Position numbers and translations under genes: made by a program. This document shows, in pieces, positions 56,401 to 64,000 of a stretch of DNA of 64,000 nucleotides (positions within the stretch are counted from its first letter, which is position 1; each line of letters starts with the position of its first letter). This DNA comes from Nematopogon swammerdamellus (taxonomy: Eukaryota; Arthropoda; Insecta; Lepidoptera; Adelidae). The notes beneath the pieces are model-generated. The model had not been told where the DNA came from and made no database searches. It saw only the letters and a list, made by a program, of their open reading frames with translations. Location of the stretch: the NCBI GenBank assembly GCA_946902875.1, contig OX336342.1:13323523-13387522 (forward strand). The letters are read 5' to 3'.

Positions 56401-58185
56401 TTGTTCGCCTGTGTGGCAATGATTCCAGTCCCTCCGTTAGCTTGGGATCACCAATTAGGCGGATGGTGCGGCGCTGGATAGAGTCCAAGGAAGCCAACAG
56501 GTACAGGGGGGATCCTTCCCACAGATAACTACAATACTCTATCACCGAGCGAACTTGCGCTTTGTATAGCATAAGGAGTTGCGCCGGTGAGAAGAATCGC
56601 TTGCTGCGGTAGAGGACGCCCAATTTCCTGGAGGCAAGGGTAGCTTTGGACTCTATAAAGCTCCTAAATCTTACATCTTTGGTCAGGTCCTCGCCCAGGA
56701 GGTCCAATTTGTCATTGTTAGGTACAGCCGTACCCTGAAACGTGCCTTGGGAGGGTACACATGGGGTACACTCAGCGGGCCACTCCTTGGTAGTATCAAA
56801 ATTATGTTTTTTTATAGACACCAGTAAACATACTTGGCCAAGTTGTTGTGGCGTTTCACATATAAGAGTACTTGTACTTTGTACTAAAATGAATATATAT
56901 TACCGATTATAATTAGAGGCTTCTGTTGTCTGAATCATGTTTTCCTTCGACAGATGCAAGAAGCTGTGTGACGTGCGATAAAGTTTTGGAAGAACTGGAG
57001 AAGATAGATGACGACACAGACACGTTCGGCGTGGACTTTGTTAAGATCAACGACAAGCGACTCGCCAAGCAATATGGTATCACGAAATTCCCCGCCCTCA
57101 CGTACTTCCGTGAGAAGGAACCGATTATATACGACGGTAGGCATTTTGTAACCTTGGAGACTGACTCAATAAACCTATGCTCAAGGATATACAGATGCTC
57201 TTCAACTTGGCATTACGCCGCGGGCCGCCAGAGTCGTGGAATAGGAGTGTGGTCGTATTAATCTTCAAGAAAGAAGATCTTATTGAAGAACTATTTACCC
57301 ATATCGCTCCTGTGCCACGTATGTATGTATGCTGTTCTTGAGAGTCTTCACTAATCGTCACGCTCGAAGGCTTGACGACACGAGCCGCCATTGCAGAACG
57401 GGCTTCGGAGGGGTTATATTATGTACTTCCTTAGACCACATTCACACCTTGGGACAGACTATATATAAGTTCGAAGAGCCGAGATTTGTGGCGAACGCCT
57501 TTGTTATACGATTCAACCCTGGAATAATGTTCTACGTTAAAACTTTAAAAACATTCCTGGGCACCATAGAATTATAAATTCCATACTGGGCACATGCCAA
57601 CACAAATAAATGTTCATAAAACAAACACAAACTTGCCAGAAATGTAGCTTTACTTCTAGATTTTCTAATACACACTCGTTGAAAATTTTTAATTTTTTTA
57701 TTACATTTCAGGTGATCTTATGGACGAAGAAAGCGTTCTGGATTTCCTAACGAGTTTAGAAGCCATGGACCTGCCCGACCGAATAGAGGAAGTCAATCAA
57801 AAAATATTGTCGAAGATCGTTGATGATACCGAGTATGTTGCAGTGCTTTTCTGTAAGTAATCAATCAACAAAACATTTCATAGATCACAGTTTACAACAA
57901 TCTGTCTACGTAGTTCTGACCGGCTATTCTGATACTTTTTACTAAAATTATCATCAAACTCATATTTTCAACAGAATAATTGTGCGCGTACGAGATCACT
58001 CCCTTTCTTTCTCTCTCTCTCTCTGATAGTCTCGAACTCTATAGGAATATTCTTCGATAATCCTAGTATGTACTTGTAGAAGTTGTAGATGTCTAATCCT
58101 GTAGGTATAATGATTATACGTTCATGTTTTTGTGTATGTTTTCTGGCTTTAGGTCCGGACCACAAGACTTGCGACGCGACGTCGA
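40808..58185 (+). CDS. Secreted/ER thioredoxin-fold (PDI-like) protein, 5' part
   Basis: Exons 40808-40988, 56954-57136, 57712-57852 and 58153-58185 join in frame across GT/AG introns (180 codons so far); the rest must lie in exons I could not find, probably right of the window. The start ATG is followed by a signal peptide (MARSLQALAAVLLLAVAAAA). Then come EEVTAKQLERVLEDKDFVAV and, in exon 2, YARSCVTCDKVLEELEKIDD, a thioredoxin-like active-site CxxC (CVTC), and the fold's end QYGITKFPALTYFREKEPII. Exon 3 starts a second such domain (KILSKIVDDTEYVAVLF), and the 33-nt fourth exon supplies CPDHKTCDATS, where CxxxxxC replaces CxxC. Repeated thioredoxin folds after a signal peptide suggest an ER oxidoreductase or chaperone. 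I cannot name the gene. Intron 1 is about 16 kb and full of repeats. Confidence 0.82.
41865..42410 (+). repeat. GGGTTCCG repeat family copy
   Basis: AGGGTTCCGAATCTCAAAAG, CCTATAGGATCAC-like text and CTGTCTGTCCGTCTGTCAC mark a common lepidopteran repeat; related copies at 45925-47430, 48755-49195, 51715-52520 and 62255-62810. Its right limit is uncertain. Confidence 0.5.
42990..43190 (+). repeat. 3' end of a Jockey-like LINE
   Basis: GGGCTAGACAGCATAGCAAC ... AGTCCGCAAATCTGCTGGCA and the following tail match the better preserved copy at 49431-49662. Confidence 0.55.
43617..45875 (-). mobile_element. Helitron with inverted minisatellite, 2.26 kb
   Basis: On the minus strand it starts TCAATCAATACTAATAATAA after an A (45875) and ends GCAAAAGCTAG before a T (43617). 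The 5' part resembles the elements at 1641 and 32567. The 3' part is a ~67-bp minisatellite (43660-44690, ~14 units) whose orientation flips at about 44287. At the inner end (44665-44715) is a second, inverted copy of the Helitron 3' hairpin (CGCGAGCGAATCCGCGGG), ending AGCTAT instead of AGCTAG. Confidence 0.78.
44951..44973. repeat. 23-bp near-perfect palindrome
   Basis: GAGAGAAGCGC and its reverse complement flank a single central A, inside the Helitron. Confidence 0.7.
45925..47430 (+). repeat. GGGTTCCG element with internal ~315-bp tandem units
   Basis: Ends are GGGTTCCGTACC (46139) and TACGGAACCC (47390). Inside, a unit starting TCAAGRNCCNTTTTCTCAGG and including AGATACGGCCATCTATGTCA repeats at 46214 (deleted), 46319, 46632 and 46948, spaced 313-316 bp. 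The related element at 62255-62810 has a single unit, so the array is an expansion of this copy. Confidence 0.7.
46056..46100. repeat. Perfect 20-bp hairpin
   Basis: GACTAAGTAGTTTCGGGGAA (46056-46075), a 5-nt loop and the exact reverse complement (46081-46100). It lies at the junction of two partial GGGTTCCG copies. Confidence 0.9.
48272..48640 (-). mobile_element. LINE protein C-terminal fragment
   Basis: LPRMRTNRFCRSSLHRTGKL on the minus strand, then frameshifted remains of the family at 22695, ending at the TGTGGCGCCGAGCCACCC tail. Confidence 0.7.
48755..49195. repeat. GGGTTCCG family copy
   Basis: GCGGACAAGTGCGAGTCTAA ... GGGTTCCGTACCATTCCGC and, at the right, GACAGACGGACAGACACGAG. Confidence 0.5.
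49431..49662 (+). mobile_element. Jockey-like LINE C-terminal fragment
   Basis: Translation contains FNLGVYKRRINRLDSLTTVR and KSAGMAPN before a stop, a common end of lepidopteran LINE proteins, then a tail ending in TTTACATAAAAAA. Confidence 0.65.
50258..50335. repeat. 22-bp tandem repeat with CRE-like motif
   Basis: Three to four units of CCCTGCTACGTCATCGTCGTAG. Each contains TACGTCA, which resembles a CREB/ATF site; whether it regulates anything is unknown. It lies in intron 1 of the thioredoxin-fold gene. Confidence 0.75.
50373..50484 (+). repeat. Family A retroposon fragment
   Basis: AATGAAGGGAAGCACTGGCA ... GTGTCAGTTTCCATAAAAAA. Confidence 0.6.
50625..50846. repeat. Family B joined to family A
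   Basis: Family B text (CTCTAGCCCGAAAATCGGGG ... ATCAAGCAGCAAG, to ~50766) continues directly into family A text (GTTCGTGTTTTCCGTCCAGT). The direct joint supports the view that A and B are parts of one longer element. Confidence 0.55.
51335..51425. repeat. GC-rich block with (GACGA)n
   Basis: CGCCCCGCGCCGCGTCGCCG is followed by about five GACGA units (to 51420). Could be an internal promoter or enhancer; no exon was found beside it. Confidence 0.4.
51526..51659. repeat. 134-nt fold-back hairpin
   Basis: Arms 51526-51586 and 51599-51659 (61 bp) are reverse complements with 3 mismatches around a 12-nt loop. The arms contain TGACAGCGGAATCAGCGCTG. Confidence 0.9.
51715..52520 (+). repeat. GGGTTCCG family copy interrupted by a SINE
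   Basis: TTCGTACCTCAAAATGGAAC to AAGCTTCTAAGTCAACTCA, then after the SINE AACTCAATCAAAAGATACGG onwards. Confidence 0.6.
51921..52325 (+). mobile_element. tRNA-derived SINE, full length
   Basis: The head GGTGGCCGAGTGGT (A-box) and GGTTCGAATCCC (B-box) at tRNA spacing is an RNA polymerase III promoter. A ~320-bp body (GGTTGGTACCACCGTACTGG, CTTCTCGGAGGTTATATTGG) and an A-tail follow. AACTCA on both sides is the target duplication. It has been inserted into a GGGTTCCG element. Confidence 0.85.
52521..53216. other. AT-rich intronic stretch
   Basis: No exon. It holds a repeat trace (AATCGGCCAAGTGC at ~52600) and, at 53150-53170, CCCAGCCGGACGCGAG next to the TIR element. Confidence 0.4.
53217..54873. 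mobile_element. TIR element with 33-bp ends and CACACAT subterminal repeats
   Basis: The ends GAGGAGCAACGGAACAAAAT + CACACATRTCCAC are inverted copies with 32 of 33 bases equal. The motif AATCACACATATCCA recurs inside at about 53391, 53440, 53500 and, in weaker form (AAAATAACACATGTCCA), at 54578-54680. There is no ORF, so it is non-autonomous. Flanks do not show a clear target duplication; I could not assign a superfamily. Confidence 0.82.
54874..56131. other. Intronic stretch, no supported exon
   Basis: Around 55185-55250 GATAGATAGAAAATGCTTTA resembles a LINE tail. The rest is AT-rich with no recognisable unit. Confidence 0.4.
56132..56821 (-). mobile_element. LINE reverse transcriptase C-terminal fragment, open frame
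   Basis: A 229-codon frame contains DVRFRSFIESKATLASRKLG, LYKAQVRSVIEYCSYLWEGS, SIQRRTIRLIGDPKL and SKSFLCPTSKIWNGL. It is the same family as 8427-9200 but without the internal frameshift there. It is 5'-truncated and lies just before exon 2 of the thioredoxin-fold gene. Confidence 0.82.
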
Positions 58186-58637
58186 GTAAGTAAAGTAAAA
58201 GAGCAATGTCTCTCGGTCACAGCATGAGTCCTCGTAGTCTGAATGTGCGCTGTTATAATACTCTTCGCTTTGTAGAATTAACGTCTTTCTCGATGTGCCA
58301 TTTTTTTTCAGTTAGCTTTGCGACTGCGAAGGTGTCGATGAAATATCCTTTATTGTAATTTCTTTGTATACCAAACCAATCACAAGTGCATTAAAAATAT
58401 TATGTAGTAGGTACAATTAAGCAATCTCTTAAATATTTCAAGTCTTAGAAATACATTATGAAGGATGGAAGGCATTTAGGGAAGGCATAACTACATAGGT
58501 ACGAAAGTGCGTAACAACAGCGTTGTGTACACCTACCACCCCGGTGGTGCTTCAGTCGATGGCTGAGTATATGCTTCAGCCAAAGTAATTAATCCAGCCA
58601 TTATACGTACAATCTAGCTATTATTAATAATATCTCG

Positions 58638-59242
58638 TCGGTATACTGGTAAAACCCATTAAATGTAGACAGGAGAGTTTTGAGATAAATGGAGAGTTTG
58701 AAAGTTTAATGGCTCAAAAGTATTGGTAAAGGTGTAAATGTATAAGAAATGTGTCCATAGTTTTGTAGTATATCTAGTTAATGTTTAATCAAAGATACAA
58801 ATCCTCCTTAGAAGTTCAGTATTTTTGTAAAATTTCATAAACCATAAAATGGGACTGTGCTTAATGGGTTTTACTTGTACACATATTTTTAAAATACTGC
58901 AATATTCATGGTAAGTGAGCTTATAGGGTTTTGCTTGTATGGTATTTAGACCACGAGAGGACCTTCACTTAAATAATGTCAGTACATTTAAAATACTTTA
59001 AAGGCTTCTTACGGAACCAAATTTATAAAATATTTCATTAAACGGTTTTAATTGGTTTTACTTGCGTATTCTAAGGAAAACTTGAGAGATTACCTGGTAT
59101 TTACACAACCTAACTTCAAAACTAAACGTCGTATCAATAAACGGGTTTTACCAGAAGAAAGAGCATGAAAAAATATGTAGAACTTCATTATTAACTCATT
59201 TTACCTAAAAATGGCATTTAACGGGTTTTACCAGTATACCGA
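58638..59242. mobile_element. 605-bp TIR element with GGGTTTTAC subterminal repeats
   Basis: Left end TCGGTATACTGGTAAAACCC + ATTAAATG (58638-58665) and its inverse at 59215-59242 differ by one base over 28. Motifs such as TTAATGGGTTTTACTTGTAC recur near 58863, 58925, 59048 and 59141 in both orientations. No ORF and no clear target duplication. Confidence 0.75.
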
Positions 59243-59933
59243 AGATCTACATAATTTGGTCAATGTGATAAAAATTTCTAAATTATTTAATTTGATTAGC
59301 TATTATGTATAATCTCTAATGTGATATATTTAAAGTAACCAATAAAAGAGCAATTAGATATTTTATAAGTTTTTATTTAGAAAAACAAATTATGTAGGTA
59401 CGGGAAAATATGTAAAAAACTTAATATCAATTAAAATTTGACAGTAAGAGGTATAAGACACAATAAGAGATAGTAAGGCAATAGATAAAAAGTTGTTTAA
59501 AAAGTGAAGAAGGTGTCTACGTATTTTTTTATAATGTTATGTCATGGCGTTTTAATTTACGTATTAAGATCAAGTTTTATACGTTTGGGTGACATTAAAT
59601 GCTTACTTATTTTTACATGAAAGTCTTAAAACATTTGGAATTACAAAAGATCTTGGCCTCCTTACACTTGTATCTGTTTGAGGTGCATGCATATTATGCT
59701 CATCTGATCGGAGTTGCAATGTTGAAATCCTTGCCTACCTAGGTGTGATTGTTTTCGGGAACATTCTCTAATTGTTACTTTTTCTTCTGGGTCTTCGTTG
59801 AGTGAAATAATTTTTTTCCTTGTAGTCAATGAACTTATTTAATACCGTATTTGATATGAAGCTTATACATCTCTTCCCTGTCCACTGACATCACCACCTT
59901 TTCCGAGTTGATATTGGCTGGTTGGAGCACGTT
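59243..59933. other. AT-rich stretch, no gene seen
   Basis: No exon or repeat boundary recognised, apart from CCGAGTTGATATTGGCTGGTT near 59900, which resembles the SINE body at 52245. Confidence 0.4.
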
Positions 59934-61020
59934 TTTTTTTTTTATGAAAACTGACACATAGTTTGCTGCCTGCAACATCCGTGATGTCAGCCCATAATAC
60001 CTTGGTGAACTAGGTGCCACGTCACTGCTTCCCTTCGGTCGTCCCGGTTATGTAAAGTTTGTAGGCCTGACTTTGGATGAAAAACTAAAATGGGACAAAC
60101 ATACTGAAAATATTGCGAGGAAACTAAACTCCTCAATATTTGCCATACGCAGGATTCGGCAACTGTGTGGGTCCTCCTCAGCAAAGATAGTAGGTATACT
60201 TCGCATATTTTAACAGTGTCATGTCATATGGGTTAATGTTTTGGGGAAATTGTGCTACCAGACATAGATTATTCAGACTGAAAAAATGTGGTATTCGTGC
60301 AGTAACGGGTATGAAACCGAGAGAGTCCTGCAGAGGTGCATTTGGCCAACTCGGTATTCTGACTCTAGCAGACGAATATATTCTCCAAAACCTTCTATAT
60401 GCACGTAAGAATATAAATAACACTCCATCAAATGGCGACTTTCATGCCCATAATACCAGAAATAGAAATCAAATTAGGCCCGTCTACTCGCGATTGGCTA
60501 GAGTACATAAAAGTTTCCTGTGCCAGAGCGTTAAGTTCTATAATAATAATAACAAGCTTCCACTTGCATTTTCAATGTATAGTGACAAATTGTTTCAAAT
60601 TCAGAATCAAGGAATTATTGATGAAAAACTCTCATTACTCGATAAATGAATTCCTTAATGAGACATATTTATAAATAATTTTGTATTAATATTAATATTT
60701 CAATTTACTCAAAAAAAAGTTATTCATTACTAGTATTTACTTGATTTTATGTTGTTATTTTTATGTTGTTATTTTTGTTTATTGAAACTGTAACTTTTTT
60801 AAGAATTTTATTATTTGTCTTATTGTTGTATTTTGTCTTATTTATACAATTTTTGTTTGTTTGTTAGACTTATCTGAGAGGCACCTTGTGTCCAAAGATA
60901 AATAAATAAATCTGAATCTGAATCTTACACTGAACTGGACGGAAAACACGAACTAAATTACATAGACGTTTTAACCGATCTTTAATTCAGAGCGGTGGTA
61001 CCAACCCACCTATTAAAGCC
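59934..61020 (-). repeat. Family A copy split by a LINE insertion
   Basis: The halves 59934-60050 (ACTGACACATAGTTTGCTGC ... TCGTCCCGGTTA) and 60924-61020 (TACACTGAACTGGACGGAAA ...) together restore the usual order of family A on the minus strand. Confidence 0.65.
60051..60923 (+). mobile_element. Jockey-like LINE 3' part
   Basis: Translation: VGLTLDEKLKWDKHTENIAR and IFAIRRIRQLCGSSSAKIV in one frame, then after a frameshift near 60210 SVMSYGLMFWGNCATRHRL, LKKCGIRAVTGMKPRESCRG, AHNTRNRNQIRPVYSRLARV and a stop at 60649. An AATAAATAAATCTGAATCTG tail follows. 5'-truncated and inserted into family A. Confidence 0.85.
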
Positions 61021-61081
61021 TACAGGTTTACGTGGAATCCGAACCACGGTAAGCCTCAATACAAATTATTATTATTTTTTT

Positions 61082-61330
61082 ATTGAAAGCGCGACATGTG
61101 GCGCCGGGCCACCCATAAAGTGTCTAGCGACGCCCGTAGCTTCGGTCGTATGCGGGGGTTGCAAATGCCATGCCGGCCTGACAGATGCCTATTCACGTCT
61201 CTCTTGAAGGACCCGAGATATTTGGGGGGAAATATGTGGACAGGGAGAGCGTTTAAGAGTTTTACCAGTTCTGTGGAGGAAAGATGCAGAACCGATTAGT
61301 ACGCATCCGTGGTAAGTTCAGCATATAGGG
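61082..61330 (-). mobile_element. LINE protein C-terminal fragment
   Basis: Family of 22695-22905: GCGACATGTGGCGCCGGGCC tail and, on the minus strand, remains of the RTNRFCR...FKRDVNRHLSG region, frameshifted. Confidence 0.65.
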
Positions 61331-61839
61331 ATGCAAATCATTTTTCAATATGAGCATAAGGATTGTTTTAAATGTCTGTGGTAGTGCTAAGATTTACATT
61401 GCCTCTTCAACATCTACGTTCTCATTGTTGTCTTAGTCTTGCTTAAGAAGAATTTCAAGTACTTTTTCTGTAAAAATATGATTGATCGTATATATCATGT
61501 GGCACAGTAGTTTTTAATTCAACTTTAATTTTGCAGCCAAACATCGCTTTGTAGGAGCTGCGGTTTATTCCTCAGTGGTATTTAAATTATTATCTTCGTC
61601 AATACCCGTCAGCGATTATGTAATTCGCTAGACAAACTGATTAATTTATCACATTGACTGGTCAATTTTGCCATCACGTATTAATAGTATAATAAATAGA
61701 TAATATTTAGCTATTATGAATAATCGCCAATAAATCACACTGGCTGTAACATATAAATAAGAGAATCGGCGAAAATGTGCATATTATAAAGCAAATTCGT
61801 GAAAAAATATGGAAATGATCGTTCACGCGGTGGTCGTGG

Positions 61840-62210
61840 TGTGTACCGTACGTACCCACATCGACCGTCAGCGCTGCCGCGCCGCCGCGCGCCGCCTCCG
61901 CCGCCCGGAGCGGAGGTCTTGCGATGGCGGAGCGAGTTTTGAGTTTCTCGGCGAAAATTTAAAATGACATTTGGGAGTGAGAGTGCGGCAAAGTGGTGAA
62001 TTAAAAATGCGCATTGTGGAGGTAGGTATGTCGCGGGCGGATAGTGTCGGAGCCGCCCGCGCCCGCGGTCCGCTGCGCTGGTGCCGGTTATTTCGGCTCC
62101 GCTATTTGCGTCCCGGCCGCCAGCTCAGAGAGATTGACGATCGCTCGCACTGTCACGGAGAGTTCGTCTTCGGATGACGAGCGCACCTCCCGGCCACATA
62201 TTATGTATTT
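61840..62210 (+). promoter_or_regulatory. GC-rich promoter-like block with possible non-coding first exon
   Basis: A sudden CG-rich stretch (GCGCTGCCGCGCCGCCGCGC near 61870) is followed by a donor-like GTGGAG/GTAGGTATG at 62020. Only short ORFs are present. It could be the start of another gene, or an alternative promoter of the thioredoxin-fold gene. Confidence 0.45.
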
Positions 62211-62254
62211 CCAAAGTCTTCTATGGGACACCGCGAAAGTTCGCTTTTTTATGT

Positions 62255-62810
62255 TTTTTAGGGTTCCGTACCTCAAAGGAGGAAAAAACGGAACCCTTAT
62301 AGGATCACTTTGTTGTCCGTCTGGCTGGCTGGCTGTCTGTCTGTCAAGACCTTTTTTCTCAGGAACGGGTAGAGATATGTAGTTGAAATTAATATCAAAT
62401 ACTAAGGTCTAAACGTTTCGTCGGAGGTATAAAAAATTTAAGCTTCTAGGCCAACGCAATCACTAGATACGCCCATTTAAGTCACATATTTTGCTACCGG
62501 CAAACCAAATCAAAACCTATAGAGTACTTCCCGTTAACCTAGAATCATGAAATTTGGCAAGAAGCAAGGTCTCACATCACAAGTAAAGAAAAAGTCCGAA
62601 AAGTATAGATATGTCGTTAAGTCATATAAGAAATATATTTTTGTATATTTCAAATTCACGAATGCTGCACAGTCAAACCATTGCTGTAGTGTTTATTTAG
62701 GCGGTTCGTGATTTTCCAAAACAATTGTTTTTGTACATACATAAAACAAATATATTGAGTGATGCTGATGATACGGAACCCTCGCTGCGCGAGTCCAACG
62801 CCGACTTTTT
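62255..62810 (+). mobile_element. GGGTTCCG element, single-unit copy
   Basis: Runs from AGGGTTCCGTACCTCAAAGG to GATACGGAACCCTCGCTGCG: short inverted ends (AGGGTTCCGTA / TACGGAACCCT). Very similar to the outer parts of 46139-47400. Confidence 0.65.
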
Positions 62811-63190
62811 TTCTTAGGTTCTGTACGGAAGCCTATTACTAAGCCTACGCCCACCGTCGGTCTTTTCGTGTCTGTCTGTCTGTCCTACCTTTAAAGAGCT
62901 GTACCTTTTGAACCATAATAGGTAGCAGGTTGAAATTTTCACAGGTTATGTGTTATAATGGCGGATATAGGTACTACAAAACAATAAAAAAAGCACAACA
63001 AAGAAAACATTCAGAGGATATCAGACGTGTTTTTTCTACGTTTTTTTGTTTGTGCTCTATCGTAAAAATGGTTAAACACACAAGCGTCAAACTTAGTGTG
63101 AATATAGTGCAAACTGTAAACTAAAACAACAAATAATAAAAACCGACCAAATACTGAAACCTCGGTGCGCGAGTCCGACTCATTTTATTT
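62811..63190. repeat. Related repeat remnant
   Basis: TTCTGTACGGAAGCCTATTA, GTGTCTGTCTGTCTGTCC and, at the end, CCTCGGTGCGCGAGTCCGAC place it near the GGGTTCCG family. Confidence 0.5.
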
Positions 63191-63242
63191 TATTTGGCTA
63201 TTGCCTTTTTTGAGACATTTTGGCCATAGTTTCATGTATAGT

Positions 63243-63391
63243 GAGGATTCATTGTCAGGTGTTCCGTCGAGTTCAGTGTAGCCGCGGTCATACCAAAGGG
63301 AAGCACTAACATGACACTAGTTCACCAAGGTGCTATGGGATGGATGTTGTAGGTGAAGTAGCCAGCCGGGCCGTTTTCATGAAAAAAAAAT
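63243..63391 (+). repeat. Family A retroposon copy
   Basis: GGTGTTCCGTCGAGTTCAGT ... GAAGTAGCCAGCCGGGCCG and an A-tail; one of the most diverged copies. Confidence 0.6.
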
Positions 63392-63413
63392 GTAGGTAGC
63401 AAAAAGTTCAACG

Positions 63414-63477
63414 CAGAGTCTGGAAAACACAAACAAAACAACAAAGAAAAACAACAACGAGTGTTTTCCAGACTCTG
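63414..63477. repeat. 17-bp perfect inverted repeat
   Basis: CAGAGTCTGGAAAACAC (63414-63430) and its reverse complement (63461-63477) enclose a 30-nt A/C-rich loop. Confidence 0.8.
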
Positions 63478-63589
63478 AGTTCAGTCACAATTTTTAGAAT
63501 GACCGCACCCGATCATGAATCATCACTATACTTACATGACGCTGGCTAAGATGTCTCAAAAATATAGGTGTCAAATAAAATAAAAAATA

Positions 63590-63895
63590 ATAATAACTTT
63601 TATTTCAAGCTTTTTAAAAAAACTGCATGCAAATCGGTCCACTTTTTAAGATAATTATTTTTTTATTACTTACTTAATTACTTGATTACTTGATTACAAA
63701 CATAGCTAAGAACCATCCGGATTAAACAAGCTTCCTAATAATAAAAAACCGCATCCAAACCGGTCCATCCGTCTGGGAGCTACGACGCCACAGACAGACA
63801 CACACATACACACACCCTCTCACACACCCTCACACACCCGCACACACATCAAACTTATAATAACACCCCTCCGTTTTTTGCGTCGGGGTTAAAAA
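63590..63895 (-). repeat. LINE-type tail with CA-rich microsatellite
   Basis: On the minus strand AACCCCGACGCAAAAAACGG, GTGTGTGTG-rich repeats, GTGGCGTCGTAGCTCCCAGA and GGACCGGTTTGGATGCGG are typical of a repeat tail common in Lepidoptera. Confidence 0.5.
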
Positions 63896-64000
63896 TAAAA
63901 AAGGCTTTCCCGAACTAGAAGTAGACTTGGAAATATTTATCCCGACCGCCGCCATATCCCACAGACAGGTACAACTCCAGCGACACCCATTCCGTTAAGA

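Noticed and set aside
56926..57261. 111-codon ORF taken as a complete gene
   Set aside because: Its thioredoxin-like part ends at the donor at 57137; the rest is intron read-through.
58310..58340. Further small exon of the thioredoxin-fold gene after TTTTTTTTCAG
   Set aside because: The ~23 nt before the next GT give no recognisable continuation of the domain and no frame support; left out.
1..64000. Bacterial origin, operons, riboswitches, prophage or endogenous virus genes
   Set aside because: Genes are intron-split and eukaryotic; all reverse transcriptases belong to non-LTR elements; no gag, protease, integrase or envelope reading frame was seen.

Overview
The window looks like nuclear DNA of a butterfly or moth. 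The evidence is intron-bearing insect-type genes, Helitrons that start A^TC and end CTAG^T, a tRNA-derived SINE with an A-tail, non-LTR retrotransposons of several clades, and short runs of the insect telomere unit TTAGG. Most of the sequence is transposon-derived. I assign five protein-coding genes by joining exons in frame across GT/AG introns.

Layout. From 16.8 kb down to the left edge, on the minus strand, are frataxin (two exons) and, about 110 bp after its stop, a long gene of unknown family whose eleven visible exons join in one open frame and run off the left edge. Large retrotransposons sit in that gene's introns: a minus-strand RTE-like LINE (4.3-7.0 kb), a TIR transposon with an 8-bp target duplication (8.3-9.8 kb) and an apparently intact R2-type LINE with a restriction-like endonuclease (9.9-13.8 kb). 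Divergent from frataxin, on the plus strand, is a four-exon coiled-coil gene (18.8-21.2 kb), perhaps augmin subunit HAUS4. After a repeat-filled gap comes a complete four-exon acyl-CoA:monoacylglycerol/diacylglycerol acyltransferase gene of the DGAT2/MOGAT family (27.7-31.0 kb).

From 32.6 to 37.2 kb lies a nearly perfect inverted duplication with arms of about 1.8 kb around a 1 kb centre; it contains Helitrons with 67-bp minisatellites. A 5'-truncated second R2-type LINE follows (37.3-39.1 kb). At 40.3-41.5 kb a CpG-rich promoter region precedes exon 1 of a secreted or ER thioredoxin-fold gene. Its first intron is about 16 kb and full of repeats; exons 2-4, including a 33-nt microexon, lie at 57.0-58.2 kb, and the gene probably continues past the right edge. 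A second GC-rich, promoter-like block lies at 61.8-62.2 kb.

The genes are not an operon or a joint pathway. They cover mitochondrial iron-sulphur biogenesis (frataxin), lipid synthesis (MOGAT/DGAT2), possibly spindle assembly (HAUS4-like), ER redox or chaperone function (thioredoxin-fold gene) and one unknown. The most unusual structures are the 4.6 kb palindrome, the R2-type LINE flanked by two identical 205-bp direct repeats, several unclassified TIR elements with subterminal repeats, and strong short hairpins.
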